NCBI RefSeq assembly: GCF_025403485.1
Contig: NZ_CP099966.1
Location: 2,914,001 to 2,978,000, forward strand
Direction of reading: 5' to 3'
DNA: 64,000 nt
DNA from: Chryseobacterium paludis
Lineage (GTDB): Bacteria; Bacteroidota; Bacteroidia; Flavobacteriales; Weeksellaceae
The notes under the pieces: generated by a model
Told to the model about the DNA's origin: nothing
Seen by the model: only the letters and a program-made list of their open reading frames with translations
Databases searched by the model: none
Shown: one piece after another, positions 1 through 8,845 of the stretch
Position numbering within the stretch: the stretch's first letter is position 1
How the letters are laid out: each line of letters begins with the position of its first letter
Made by a program: the position numbers and the translations under genes

Positions 1-16
1 CGATATGTTTTTTCCT

Positions 17-1120
17 TTATATTTTCAAAATAATATCCGCAGCATGATCACTAGCTCCTTTTCCGCCAAGTTTCTCTCTAAGCAGCTCATAATCTTTTAG
101 TACCTGATCTCTTTTTTGTCCTTCCAAAATTTTAGTTAATTCTTCAACAAGGTTTTTAGTATTCAGATCATTTTGTATCAATTCTTTCACAACCTCCCTA
201 TCCATGATCAGATTTACCAAAGAAATATAGTTGATATTCTTCACTAACCTTTTAGCAATGGCATAGGAGATTTTACTTCCACGGTAGCATACTACTTCAG
301 GAATATTCAGCAAGGCCGTTTCTAAAGTTGCTGTTCCGGAGGTTACCAATGCTGCTTTAGAACATCTCAACAAATCGTATGTTCTATTGGAGACAAAATG
401 AACATTATCATCCACATAACTTTGATAAAACTCTTTGGGAAGACTTGGTGCACCAGCAATTACAAATTGATAATTTTTAAAATGAGGCCTTACAGAAAGC
501 ATTATTTCAAGCATCTTTTCAACCTCCTGTTTTCTCGATCCCGGAAGCAGTGCAATTATTTCTTTTCCGTTTAAACCATGTTCTTTTTTAAATGCGTCGA
601 TGTTGATCTCTTGTAAACTTGAAATTGCATCCAGTAAAGGATGGCCTACAAAATGAGAGTGAACACCATGCTTTTTATAGAAATCTTCTTCAAAAGGTAA
701 GATAACCATCATTTCATCTACGTACTTCTTGATAATCTCTACTCTACCCTCTTTCCATGCCCATAGCTGAGGAGATATATAATATACTACTTTTATCCCA
801 AGTTCTTTGGCATATTTTGCGATCCTTAGGTTGAATCCTGGATAATCAACCAGAATTAAAACATCAGGTCTGTTATTCTTAATATCCTCTTTACAAAATT
901 TTATATTATTAAGAATTGTCCTTAGGTTCATAGCCACTTCCAAAAACCCCATGAAAGCCAAATCACGGTAATGTTTCACTAATGTGCCACCTTGTTTAGT
1001 CATCAGATCGCCACCCCAAAACCTAAATTCGGCATTTGAATCTTTTTGTTTTAAAGCTTTCATTAAATTACTTCCGTGTAAATCCCCTGATGCTTCGCCA
1101 GCAATGATGTAATATTTCAT
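17..1120 (-). CDS. lpxB: Lipid-A-disaccharide synthase
   Basis: LpxB condenses UDP-2,3-diacylglucosamine with lipid X to form the lipid A disaccharide at the inner membrane. The GT19 signature is clear: GEASGDLHGS at the N-terminus, PQLWAWKEGR in the middle, LPGSRKQEV, and TSGTATLE near the C-terminus. At 367 residues it has the usual family length. I chose the ATG at 1120 because the family begins MKYYIIAGEASGD; an upstream in-frame start at 1144 would add eight unlike residues. It is divergent from the DUF2480 gene, and a TATCTTTG promoter element lies at 1182-1189 on this strand. The gene is complete. Confidence 0.96.
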   Translation of the reverse strand: MKYYIIAGEASGDLHGSNLMKALKQKDSNAEFRFWGGDLMTKQGGTLVKHYRDLAFMGFLEVAMNLRTILNNIKFCKEDIKNNRPDVLILVDYPGFNLRIAKYAKELGIKVVYYISPQLWAWKEGRVEIIKKYVDEMMVILPFEEDFYKKHGVHSHFVGHPLLDAISSLQEINIDAFKKEHGLNGKEIIALLPGSRKQEVEKMLEIMLSVRPHFKNYQFVIAGAPSLPKEFYQSYVDDNVHFVSNRTYDLLRCSKAALVTSGTATLETALLNIPEVVCYRGSKISYAIAKRLVKNINYISLVNLIMDREVVKELIQNDLNTKNLVEELTKILEGQKRDQVLKDYELLREKLGGKGASDHAADIILKI

Positions 1121-1171
1121 TTCTATAATAAGGATAGAGAACAAATTAAGACTTTGTTAAATCTTAATTTG

Positions 1172-1189
1172 TAAATTTGTTCAAAGATA
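1172..1189. promoter_or_regulatory. Two facing Bacteroidota -7 elements (lpxB and DUF2480)
   Basis: TAAATTTG at 1172-1179 points right towards the DUF2480 gene, and TATCTTTG (reverse complement of 1182-1189) points left towards lpxB. Both match the consensus TAnnTTTG and are only 2 bases apart, so the two transcripts would start almost on top of each other and the promoters should compete. A possible TTG for the rightward promoter lies at 1154-1156, a spacer of 15, which is short. Confidence 0.55.
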
Positions 1190-1199
1190 ATGATAAAAA

Positions 1200-1709
1200 A
1201 TGTCAGAAGAATTTGAAATCAGAAATAAAGTAAATGAAAGTGGTCTGGTAAATTTTGATCTTACTACTCTTCTTCCCAAAGGAATACGTAAGGGTATAGA
1301 TCTTAAAGATTTTCTTTTCCAGGAAATGATCTTAAAAGAAAAAGATTTTCGCGAGAAAGTTGCCGCGATCAACACCGACGAATATACCGATACCTATATT
1401 TACATCTATAATTCCGCAGATGCCATTGTTCCATTATGGGCATATTTTGTCCTTACAGCTAAACTTACAGATGCAGCAAAAAAAATAGTTTTTGGCAATC
1501 GTGAAGATCTTGAAGTGATATTAATGCACAATGCAATACAAACTTATGATTTCGATGACATGAGAGGCAAAAGAGTTCTCGTAAAAGGTTGCTCAGATAA
1601 AGAAATTCCGGAAAATGCCTATGTAGAATTGGTAGAACAATTGAAACCTATTGTAAAGTCTCTTATGTTTGGAGAGGCATGTTCTAATGTCCCAATCATT
1701 AAGAACTAG
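1200..1709 (+). CDS. DUF2480 family protein
   Basis: A 169-residue soluble protein of the DUF2480 family, found across Bacteroidota and of unknown function. Recognisable features are the opening EIxNKVxESGLVxFDL, the internal TDTYIYIYNSADAIVPLWAYF and the cysteine-containing stretch VKGCSDKEIPENAYVELVEQL with a conserved-looking GEACSNVP end. No signal peptide or membrane segment is visible. It sits 2 bases upstream of the DUF2723 gene, so the two are probably cotranscribed. Its promoter is TAAATTTG at 1172-1179. Confidence 0.85.
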   Translation: MSEEFEIRNKVNESGLVNFDLTTLLPKGIRKGIDLKDFLFQEMILKEKDFREKVAAINTDEYTDTYIYIYNSADAIVPLWAYFVLTAKLTDAAKKIVFGNREDLEVILMHNAIQTYDFDDMRGKRVLVKGCSDKEIPENAYVELVEQLKPIVKSLMFGEACSNVPIIKN

Positions 1710-1711
1710 TA

Positions 1712-2971
1712 ATGAAAAAAAACGTAACCGCTTTTCTCTTATTTCTCATTTTTTTATTCATCTATTATGCTGGGAGTTTTACAAAAATTCCTTTCGCTGA
1801 TTGCGTTGGATTTGTAGCACTTGTGGAAAAAGGTGAATGGATGACCACAGCCACAGCTACGACACATTTTTTTTATACCAATACGGCAATTCTCATTAAG
1901 AATTTAGCCAATATTAATTCTATAGAAGCAAGCAGGATTCTGGTTATTCTTTCCGGAGCAGCCACAATTGCGATAATTTACCTCACTGTAAGGATTGTTA
2001 CAAAAAACGAATGGGTATCTATCACTACAGCTTTTGTGTTTGGTTTTAGCTTTACTTTTTGGAAAAATGCAGAAATAGTAGAAGTATATACCTATAATTC
2101 TTTATGGATTAGCCTCGTGTTTTTTTCAATAATAAAAAGTTTTATAGAAAATAAAAAAAATTACATTGTTTTAAGTGGATTATTTTTAGGGATCAGTCTC
2201 TGGATCCATATTCAGAATATCCTGTTGATCCCGGCGCTTCTTTTATTTCTTTTCTATTTCAGAGCAGAAAAAAAACAAGTCTTTTTATCCCTGCTTATTT
2301 TCTTAGTGCTTTTCTCTTCTCTATTTATTTTAAATACTTCTCAGGGATTATCACTAAGCTCTCCTTACACTTCCGATCAGGGAACCTGGGTTGAAGACTC
2401 CTTAAACAAAACATTTTTACAATATGTACAAGACTTCTTTAAGTCTTTTGTTTATCTAATTTATAACTTCAACATATTTACCTTCTTTGGAGTTGTTGGT
2501 GCATTTTTATTGTATAAATCAAATGCAAAAATGTTTTTTGTATTCTTTGCAGGATCATTATGCGTCTATGGGTTTTCAACTTTTTATGCGGTTTCGGATA
2601 ACTATGTATTTTTTATTCCGTTCAATATCATCTTTGCGTTGTCTATTGGATATGGACTATCATCTTCAAAATATGCTGCCTTCAAAAAGATATCCTGGCT
2701 CTGTCTTTTTATCCCTTTAGGATATGTTCTTTCATATAGCGCAGTATCATCAACAGATAAAGGAAAAAACTTCAACGATTTTAAAAAATACAAAGGTGGA
2801 CTAAAATATTATATGTTGCCATGGATGAATGACAATGTGGGTATTCTTGAATTTACTATTGATAAGAAAGAAGCTCCGGAACCAATCAACTGGATGACTG
2901 CCAGCGCTAAAGAATACATTAAGCTGTTAAGATCTAAAGGATATACCGACGAAGATATAAGAAAACTTTAA
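1712..2971 (+). CDS. DUF2723 family integral membrane protein
   Basis: A polytopic inner-membrane protein of 419 residues with about ten hydrophobic segments. The motif FWKNAEIVEVYTYNSLW around residues 112-128 and the acidic residue after the first membrane segment (PFADCVGFVALVEKGEW) match the DUF2723 family, which is related to GT-C glycosyltransferases of the protein O-mannosyltransferase type. A lipid-linked sugar transferase is therefore plausible, but donor and acceptor are unknown. Many Bacteroidota members are much longer (around 1000 residues) with a soluble C-terminal part; this is a short form. It starts 2 bases after the DUF2480 stop codon. Confidence 0.75.
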   Translation: MKKNVTAFLLFLIFLFIYYAGSFTKIPFADCVGFVALVEKGEWMTTATATTHFFYTNTAILIKNLANINSIEASRILVILSGAATIAIIYLTVRIVTKNEWVSITTAFVFGFSFTFWKNAEIVEVYTYNSLWISLVFFSIIKSFIENKKNYIVLSGLFLGISLWIHIQNILLIPALLLFLFYFRAEKKQVFLSLLIFLVLFSSLFILNTSQGLSLSSPYTSDQGTWVEDSLNKTFLQYVQDFFKSFVYLIYNFNIFTFFGVVGAFLLYKSNAKMFFVFFAGSLCVYGFSTFYAVSDNYVFFIPFNIIFALSIGYGLSSSKYAAFKKISWLCLFIPLGYVLSYSAVSSTDKGKNFNDFKKYKGGLKYYMLPWMNDNVGILEFTIDKKEAPEPINWMTASAKEYIKLLRSKGYTDEDIRKL

Positions 2972-3014
2972 CAGTAATTTTAGATTAAAAAAATTGTTTG
3001 GGAATATTTTTTGA

Positions 3015-3022
3015 TAACTTTG
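3015..3022 (+). promoter_or_regulatory. Promoter of the DUF937 gene
   Basis: TAACTTTG matches TAnnTTTG, with TTG at 2994-2996 and a spacer of 18. It ends 28 bases before the DUF937 start codon. Confidence 0.6.
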
Positions 3023-3050
3023 GTTTACTAACAATTTAACAGACACAAAC

Positions 3051-3704
3051 ATGAATTTAATCGATTTGCTTACAGGAAATACAAGCAACCAGGTTGCAGA
3101 ACAGGCAGAAAATAAATTTGGAATCAGTAAAAACCAGATTATTGCATTGTTGGCTGTTGCAGCACCTTTAGTTATTTCATATTTAAGAAATAAATCACAA
3201 GATTCAAAAGAAGCTGAAGCATTAAACAACGCCCTGGATAAAGATCATAACGGAAGTATTTTAGATGACTCTTCTCAGTTAGAAGCAAGACAAGCAGAAG
3301 GAGGTTCAATCCTTAGTCATGTTTTTGGTGGTGACAAACAAAATGTAGAAAATCAATTATCACAAAATACAGGGATTTCAATTGATAAAATAGGTCCCGT
3401 TCTGGCTATGCTTGCTCCACTTATCATGGGGTATATTGGTAAAGAAAAACAACAAAATAATGTTGGTGCCGGAGGCTTAGGTGATTTATTAGGCGGAATA
3501 CTTGGAAATGCATCTAATCAGGCTCAGGCTGAGCAATCCAATCCATTAAATGACATCTTAGGAAGTGTATTAGGGGGTGGTGGACAATCTCAATCATCCG
3601 GAAATCCACTGAACGACATTTTAGGAAGTGTTTTAGGAGGGGGACAGCAAAAACAGCAGGAAGGAGGACTAGGTGGTATTTTGGGAAATATTTTTGGAAA
3701 ATAA
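3051..3704 (+). CDS. DUF937 domain protein
   Basis: A 217-residue protein of the DUF937 family, function unknown. Two similar helical units, around residues 1-50 and 95-130, contain the family pattern of ISxxxIxxLLAVAAPLVISYL and ISIDKIGPVLAMLAPLIMGYI. The C-terminal 75 residues are glycine- and glutamine-rich, and the unit NPLNDILGSVLGGG occurs twice (about residues 163-176 and 184-197), followed by a related GGLGGILGNIFG end. No signal peptide is seen. It has its own promoter at 3015-3022 and is followed by a strong terminator, so it is probably a single-gene unit. Confidence 0.8.
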   Translation: MNLIDLLTGNTSNQVAEQAENKFGISKNQIIALLAVAAPLVISYLRNKSQDSKEAEALNNALDKDHNGSILDDSSQLEARQAEGGSILSHVFGGDKQNVENQLSQNTGISIDKIGPVLAMLAPLIMGYIGKEKQQNNVGAGGLGDLLGGILGNASNQAQAEQSNPLNDILGSVLGGGGQSQSSGNPLNDILGSVLGGGQQKQQEGGLGGILGNIFGK

Positions 3705-3720
3705 TTTAATTTGTATATAA

Positions 3721-3757
3721 AAAAGGCCAAAGAATAGATCTTTGGCCTTTTTTTATT
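3721..3757. terminator. Rho-independent terminator
   Basis: A 13-bp perfect stem (3721-3733 with 3739-3751, core AAGGCCAAAGA) with a 5-base loop and a T run. It ends the DUF937 transcript and, having A and T runs on both sides, can also serve the ribosomal THX gene on the other strand. Confidence 0.85.
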
Positions 3758-3761
3758 TTGT

Positions 3762-3881
3762 TTACTTTTTAGATTTTTCTTCCGAAGTCACTAATGATTT
3801 AGAAGCTTTTCTAGGTCTTCTTTTCCCATAGCTTCCATTATTAATTTTACCTCTTCTAGATTTTCTGTCTCCTTTTCCCAT
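3762..3881 (-). CDS. 30S ribosomal protein THX
   Basis: A 39-codon gene whose product opens MGKGDRKSRRGKINNGSYGK and continues RRPRKASK, which is the signature of the small basic 30S protein THX (bTHX), known from Thermus and common in Bacteroidota. It binds at the top of the 30S head and stabilises 16S rRNA. About a third of the residues are Lys or Arg, and the length is normal. It lies between the DUF937 terminator and the MATE gene. Confidence 0.9.
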   Translation of the reverse strand: MGKGDRKSRRGKINNGSYGKRRPRKASKSLVTSEEKSKK

Positions 3882-3949
3882 AATAATTAAGTATTTGTTG
3901 ATTCATACGAATGTAAGAAAACTCGTTCGAAACAGACTACTTATCGCTG

Positions 3950-3977
3950 TTAAAGTTTTTATAAATCTAAACTTTAA
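3950..3977. repeat. Inverted repeat at the MATE stop codon
   Basis: TTAAAGTTT (3950-3958) and AAACTTTAA (3969-3977) form a 9-bp stem with a 10-base loop that spans the stop codon of the MATE gene. It lacks a good T run, so it may be a weak terminator or an RNA-protecting hairpin. Confidence 0.4.
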
Positions 3978-5361
3978 TGGTCTTCCATTTTCCTTTTTTA
4001 AATAATATAAAAGCCACTATTGTAATTAGAATTTCTGCTACAGGGATTGAAATAAAGACCCCTTTCGGCCCCATTCCAAGATGTTTTGACAGAAAGTAGG
4101 CAAAAGGAATCTGAAACATCCAAAATCCAAAAAAATTTATCCAGGTCGGTGTCCATGTATCTCCGGCTCCATTAAAAGCATTAACCATGACCATTCCTAT
4201 TCCGTAGAAAAGAAAACCTACACTCATTATATGCAGCGCATTTTTAGCAAAGCTTTTAATTTCAACCTCCTGTGTAAAAAAACCGACCAGAAAATCTCCC
4301 AAAAGAAAAAATATCAAACTTACAACGAGCATAAAAACAACATTATACTTTACGGTTTTCATCACAGATTGTTCGGCTCTTAACATCTCGTTAGCCCCCA
4401 TGTTCTGTCCAACCAAAGTAGAAGCAGCATTACTTAAGCCCCACGCTGGAAGCATAAAAAACATCATCAATCTTAATGCTGTCTGATACCCTGCTGAAGC
4501 ATTTTCTCCTCCCGTTGTTGCGACAAGCTGTGCCAGAAATATCCAGCTGCATGATGCAATAACAAATTGAAAAATTCCTGGAGTTGCTATTTTTACAACT
4601 GATCTTATTAATCTGAAATCTGGTTTGAAATAATTTAATTTTATTCGGATTTGTGTATCAGCAATTAAGAGATGATACAATTGATAAATAACGCCCACAC
4701 TTCTTCCTATTGTTGTTGCAAGGGCTGCGCCAGTTAAACCCATTGCCGGAATAGGACCAAAGCCCCTAATTAAAATGGGACAAAGAATAATATTGGCAAT
4801 ATTTGCGATCCATAAACTCTTCATTGCAATGGCTGCATTTCCTGCCCCTCTGAAAATTCCGTTAATTAAAAACAGAAGCATAATGATAACACTGCTTCCC
4901 ATCATCATTCTTGTAAAATCTTTACCATAAGCGGCTGCTTCTGGCTTAGAACCCATAAGAATTAGGATTTCCTTTGCGTAAATTACTCCAAGTAAACTTA
5001 GAATAAAAGTAATGACAATCGAAACAAATAAAACCTGTGCAGCACTTCTGGAAGCTTGCTCAGGGTTTTTCTCACCAATTCTCCTTGCAACCAAAGCTGT
5101 TGCCGCCATACTCATCCCGATTGCAATAGAGTACATTACAGAAAGAACAGATTCTGTGAGCCCTACGGTTTGTATCGCATAACCACTTTCTTTCAGATGC
5201 CCTACAAAATACAGATCCACCAGAGCAAATACAGACTCCATTGCCATTTCCAGCATCATCGGAATGGCTAAAAGAAGTACAGCACTCCTTATACTGATCT
5301 TTGTATAGTCTACATCTCCGCCTTTAAATGCTTTTTTGAAAAAGTCTATATATTTTGTCAT
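3967..5361 (-). CDS. MATE family efflux transporter
   Basis: A 464-residue inner-membrane antiporter of the MATE family (MatE domain twice, about 12 membrane segments). Typical features are the first-segment IPMMLEMAMESVFALVDLYFVGHL, the GxGNA loop (FRGAGNAAIAMKSLW) and the symmetric second-half FNGAGDTWTPTWINF. Members export cationic drugs or metabolites using Na+ or H+ gradients; the substrate cannot be told from sequence. It is divergent from aspS, with a possible TATTTTTG promoter element at 5387-5394 on this strand. Confidence 0.9.
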   Translation of the reverse strand: MTKYIDFFKKAFKGGDVDYTKISIRSAVLLLAIPMMLEMAMESVFALVDLYFVGHLKESGYAIQTVGLTESVLSVMYSIAIGMSMAATALVARRIGEKNPEQASRSAAQVLFVSIVITFILSLLGVIYAKEILILMGSKPEAAAYGKDFTRMMMGSSVIIMLLFLINGIFRGAGNAAIAMKSLWIANIANIILCPILIRGFGPIPAMGLTGAALATTIGRSVGVIYQLYHLLIADTQIRIKLNYFKPDFRLIRSVVKIATPGIFQFVIASCSWIFLAQLVATTGGENASAGYQTALRLMMFFMLPAWGLSNAASTLVGQNMGANEMLRAEQSVMKTVKYNVVFMLVVSLIFFLLGDFLVGFFTQEVEIKSFAKNALHIMSVGFLFYGIGMVMVNAFNGAGDTWTPTWINFFGFWMFQIPFAYFLSKHLGMGPKGVFISIPVAEILITIVAFILFKKGKWKTIKV

Positions 5362-5450
5362 AATCTTTAATCATATTAATAGGATTCAAAAATATCACTT
5401 CCAAAACGATTAAGACTTGGCATATGGAAAGTTTTAGGAAAAAATAATAT

Positions 5451-5458
5451 TATCTTTG
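5451..5458 (+). promoter_or_regulatory. Promoter of aspS, decides its start
   Basis: TATCTTTG matches TAnnTTTG. The TTG at 5456 that could open the frame earlier lies inside this element and so would not be transcribed as a start codon. The ATG at 5474 is therefore the start. Confidence 0.65.
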
Positions 5459-5473
5459 CAAAAAATCTTATCA

Positions 5474-7228
5474 ATGTTCAGAACACATACCAACGGAGAA
5501 TTATCTCTAAAAAATCTTAATGAAGAAGTTACACTTTCAGGATGGGTACAAACTATCCGTGATAAAGGATTTATGATTTGGATAGATTTACGAGATCGTT
5601 ACGGAATCACTCAGTTGGTTTTTGACCAGGACCGTTCTTCTACTCAGTTGATGGAAGAAGCTAAAAAACTGGGTCGTGAGTTTGTGATTCAGGTTAAGGG
5701 AAAAGTAATTGAAAGGGTAAGCAAAAACCCTAATATTCCAACTGGAGAGATTGAAATTTTAGTTGAAACATTAACGATTCTAAATGAGTCACAGCTTCCA
5801 CCTTTCACTATTGAAGATGAAACCGATGGCGGCGAGGAACTAAGAATGAAATATCGTTATCTGGATATCAGAAGAAATCCTGTGAAAGATAAATTGATCT
5901 TCCGTCACAAAATGGCTCAAAAAGTAAGAAATTATCTTTCAGATGAAGGATTTATTGAAGTTGAAACTCCGGTTCTTATTAAATCTACTCCGGAAGGAGC
6001 AAGAGACTTTGTGGTTCCTAGCAGAATGAATCCAGGACAGTTTTATGCATTACCACAATCTCCACAAACTTTCAAACAGCTTTTGATGGTAGGTGGAATG
6101 GATAAATATTTCCAGATCGTAAAATGCTTCCGTGATGAGGATTTAAGAGCCGACAGACAACCGGAATTTACTCAGATAGACTGTGAAATGGCTTTTGTAG
6201 AGCAGGAAGATGTAATGAACGTTTTTGAAGGGATGACTAAAACGCTTATTAAAGATATTACAGGTCAGGAATTCGGAACTTTTCCAAGAATGACTTTTGC
6301 TGATGCCATGCAAAAATATGGGAATGACAAACCGGATATTCGTTTTGGAATGGAATTCGTGGAGCTGAATGAGCTTGTAAAAGGAAAAGAATTCAAAATA
6401 TTTGATGATGCTGAATTGGTTGTCGGAATCAATGTTGAAGGTTGCGCAGACTACACCAGAAAACAAATCGACGAATTGGTGGATTGGGTAAAACGTCCAC
6501 AGATCGGAGCTTCGGGAATGGTTTGGCTAAAATTCCAAAATGACGGGGTAAAAACGTCTTCTGTTAATAAGTTTTATAATGAAGAAGATCTGGCAAAGAT
6601 CATTGAAAAATTTGGAGCAAAAGAAGGTGACCTCATGTTGATCCTTTCAGGAAATGAGCATAAAGTACGAACTCAGCTTTCAGCTTTAAGAATGGAACTT
6701 GGAAACCGTTTAGGATTGAGAAAAGGAAATGTTTTTGCACCTCTTTGGGTAGTTGATTTTCCATTATTGGAATTTGATGAAGAAACTCAAAGATACCACG
6801 CTATGCACCACCCATTTACATCTCCAAAACCTGAAGATATCCACTTATTAGAAACAGATCCTGGAAAAGCAAGAGCTAATGCTTATGATATGGTTCTTAA
6901 TGGAAATGAAATTGGTGGTGGATCTATCAGAATTTTCGATAAGGATCTTCAGTCAAAAATGTTTGATCTTTTAGGGTTCTCAAAAGAAGAAGCGGAAGCT
7001 CAGTTTGGCTTCTTAATGAATGCATTCAAATATGGAGCTCCTCCTCATGGTGGTTTAGCATTCGGGTTTGACCGTTTGGTAGCTATTCTTGACGGAAATG
7101 AAGTGATCAGAGATTATATTGCATTTCCTAAAAATAACTCAGGACGTGATGTTATGATCGATGCACCAGCTTCTATTGCGGATGCTCAACTCGATGAGTT
7201 AGAATTAAAATTGAATTTAAAAGCATAA
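5474..7228 (+). CDS. aspS: Aspartate--tRNA ligase
   Basis: A class IIb aminoacyl-tRNA synthetase that charges tRNA-Asp. In order it has an N-terminal OB-fold anticodon-binding domain ([26 protein letters not shown]), the catalytic domain with motif 1 (EVETPVL) and motif 2 ([20 protein letters not shown]), the bacterial GAD insertion domain, and motif 3 ([14 protein letters not shown]). At 584 residues from the ATG it is the usual bacterial length. The start follows family alignment ([10 protein letters not shown]) and the promoter position. A strong terminator follows. Confidence 0.97.
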   Translation: MFRTHTNGELSLKNLNEEVTLSGWVQTIRDKGFMIWIDLRDRYGITQLVFDQDRSSTQLMEEAKKLGREFVIQVKGKVIERVSKNPNIPTGEIEILVETLTILNESQLPPFTIEDETDGGEELRMKYRYLDIRRNPVKDKLIFRHKMAQKVRNYLSDEGFIEVETPVLIKSTPEGARDFVVPSRMNPGQFYALPQSPQTFKQLLMVGGMDKYFQIVKCFRDEDLRADRQPEFTQIDCEMAFVEQEDVMNVFEGMTKTLIKDITGQEFGTFPRMTFADAMQKYGNDKPDIRFGMEFVELNELVKGKEFKIFDDAELVVGINVEGCADYTRKQIDELVDWVKRPQIGASGMVWLKFQNDGVKTSSVNKFYNEEDLAKIIEKFGAKEGDLMLILSGNEHKVRTQLSALRMELGNRLGLRKGNVFAPLWVVDFPLLEFDEETQRYHAMHHPFTSPKPEDIHLLETDPGKARANAYDMVLNGNEIGGGSIRIFDKDLQSKMFDLLGFSKEEAEAQFGFLMNAFKYGAPPHGGLAFGFDRLVAILDGNEVIRDYIAFPKNNSGRDVMIDAPASIADAQLDELELKLNLKA

Positions 7229-7230
7229 AT

Positions 7231-7260
7231 TTAAAGCGAGGTTTTTCCTCGCTTTTTTAT
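7231..7260 (+). terminator. Terminator of aspS
   Basis: A 9-bp stem AAAGCGAGG / CCTCGCTTT (7233-7241 with 7247-7255), loop TTTTT, then a T run. It starts just after the aspS stop codon. Confidence 0.9.
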
Positions 7261-7270
7261 TTTATCCCAT

Positions 7271-7498
7271 ATGACAAAAGAAGAACTCATTGATTTTATA
7301 GACAATCTTAGGAAAGATTTTATCGAAAATAAGGAGCAATGAGAAAACAGAACCATTGAAGATTATTTAGAAGCAATGTCTAGCTATATTCAAGATATAG
7401 ATGGTTATTATATTAATACCAGCCAAAATATTGATTTAGAAAAGATTAATTGGAAAGTTTTCTCCGACCTATTAAAAGGAAGCAGCATCTACGAATAG
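7271..7498 (+). pseudogene. DUF7660-like small protein broken by an in-frame TGA
   Basis: Reading from the ATG at 7271 gives 23 codons (MTKEELIDFIDNLRKDF...), then TGA at 7340-7342, then 51 further codons in the same frame (ENRTIEDYLEAMSSYIQDID..., ending SDLLKGSSIYE) to TAG at 7496-7498. Both halves look like one acidic protein of the DUF7660 type, in which a tryptophan commonly precedes EN-TLEDFLEA. A single TGG to TGA change explains the break. The family call is from memory and moderate. It may be a recent pseudogene or a base-call error. Confidence 0.6.
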
Positions 7499-7515
7499 AA
7501 AGATATAGATTATTC

Positions 7516-8787
7516 TTAATCCATTTTTATAATCTGCTCTCTTCCGGGTCCCGTAGAAAGATAGCTCACAGGAATTTTCAATTCTTTTTCCAGGAAACTA
7601 AGATAATTCTTCAATTGTTCGGGTAAAGAAGAAGCATCATCATAATTGGAAATATCTTCGTCCCAGCCTTTCATCCACTGTAACACGGATTGAACTTCAT
7701 CATCAATAAATAAACCAGGCATCATTGAAATCTGCTGATTCTGTATTTCATAGTGAGTACATACGGCTACTGATTCAAAACCACTTAAAACATCTGCTTT
7801 AGTAAGCACCAGCTGAGTTACCCCATTTATCATAACAGCATATTTCAAAGCGGGTAGATCCAACCAGCCAATCCTTCTTGGCCTTCCTGTATTGGATCCA
7901 AATTCATTGCCTTTCTGTCTAATTTCTTCACCCAGATCATTAAATATTTCTGTAGGAAAAATTCCATTACCTACTCTTGTACAATAGGCTTTAGCAACTC
8001 CATATATCTCACCTACTTTTTTAGGTGAAATTCCTAAACCACCACAGGCTCCCGCTGCTAAAGTAGTTGAAGAAGTAACATATGGATAGGTGCCATGATC
8101 AATATCAAGCAATGTAGCTTGTGCTCCTTCTGCCAGAATGGTCTTTCCTTTACTCAATGAATTATTTAAAAACATTTCTGCTTCAATAAATTCAAATCTT
8201 TTCAGAAACTCTACAGCATCAAAAAAATCTTCACATAGTTTTTCTAATGACGGAAGTATCTGCCCATAGCTCAAAAGCTGATTATAATCTCTTTCTAAAA
8301 TATGAATTATCCGATCCGTAAAATCCGGTGATAAAATATCCCCTACTCGTAAATTCTGCCTAAGAATCTTGTTTGCATATGCCTGTCCAATGCCATTTCG
8401 TGTAGTTCCAATAGCCGTATAAGAAGAATTTTCTTCCATGAAGACATCCATTAATTGATGAGTAGGAAGAACAAGATGTGCCTTTTTTGAAATAGAAACA
8501 TGCTTCTCCACCTGGATGGTTTCATCAAATGATCTTAAATTTAAAACTTCTTTTTTAAAATTAACAGGATCCAGGACCATTCCTGTTCCGATTACATTTT
8601 GTACACCCTTCATAAATATTCCTGAAGGAAGAGATTTTAATGTTATTCTCTTTCCATAACGCTCTATGCTGTGTCCGGCATTAGCCCCACCGTTGAAACG
8701 TGCTACAATATCATAATTCTGACTAATAAGATCAATGAATTTACCTTTCCCTTCATCTCCCCACTGTAAACCTAATACAATATCCAT
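7516..8787 (-). CDS. purA: Adenylosuccinate synthetase, divergent paralog
   Basis: PurA joins IMP and aspartate using GTP, the first committed step to AMP. The 423-residue protein keeps the P-loop-like GLQWGDEGKGK with the catalytic Asp11, the NAGHS His39, the EGAQ-TLLDIDHGTYPYVTSS segment, TGRPRRIGWLD and the TKAD guanine site. Several motifs differ from the usual enzyme: TTRNGIGQAY for T-G-RGIGPAY, EGAQA for EGAQG, RVGNGIFPTE for RVG-GPFPTE, and STGPGREQ for STGPDR-E. Flavobacteria usually also have a PurA with GLQYGDEGKGK, so this may be a second copy. Its promoter and a palindrome lie at 8816-8859. Confidence 0.85.
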   Translation of the reverse strand: MDIVLGLQWGDEGKGKFIDLISQNYDIVARFNGGANAGHSIERYGKRITLKSLPSGIFMKGVQNVIGTGMVLDPVNFKKEVLNLRSFDETIQVEKHVSISKKAHLVLPTHQLMDVFMEENSSYTAIGTTRNGIGQAYANKILRQNLRVGDILSPDFTDRIIHILERDYNQLLSYGQILPSLEKLCEDFFDAVEFLKRFEFIEAEMFLNNSLSKGKTILAEGAQATLLDIDHGTYPYVTSSTTLAAGACGGLGISPKKVGEIYGVAKAYCTRVGNGIFPTEIFNDLGEEIRQKGNEFGSNTGRPRRIGWLDLPALKYAVMINGVTQLVLTKADVLSGFESVAVCTHYEIQNQQISMMPGLFIDDEVQSVLQWMKGWDEDISNYDDASSLPEQLKNYLSFLEKELKIPVSYLSTGPGREQIIKMD

Positions 8788-8815
8788 ATCTATAATTTAT
8801 CGTTTTTGTATATGA

Positions 8816-8845
8816 CAAAGCTATCATATATGAATAGCGGGGCAA
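8816..8845 (-). promoter_or_regulatory. Promoter of the purA paralog
   Basis: On the minus strand TAGCTTTG (8816-8823) matches TAnnTTTG and TTG (8843-8845) lies 19 bases upstream, the best spacing for this class of promoter. The palindrome at 8846-8859 directly abuts the TTG. Confidence 0.65.

Noticed and set aside
5056..5271. Plus-strand open frame inside the MATE gene, and similar frames opposite other genes
   Set aside because: They are antisense or shifted frames within well-supported genes, with no family motifs.
7271..7498. TGA at 7340 as a recoded Trp or selenocysteine codon
   Set aside because: No selenocysteine hairpin is visible after it, and all other genes in the window use TGA as a normal stop or TGG for Trp. 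A point mutation is simpler.
7516..8787. PurZ-type enzyme for 2-aminoadenine DNA
   Set aside because: PurZ proteins replace the catalytic Asp of the GDEGKGK motif. Here the Asp is kept, and no phage or Z-genome genes are near.
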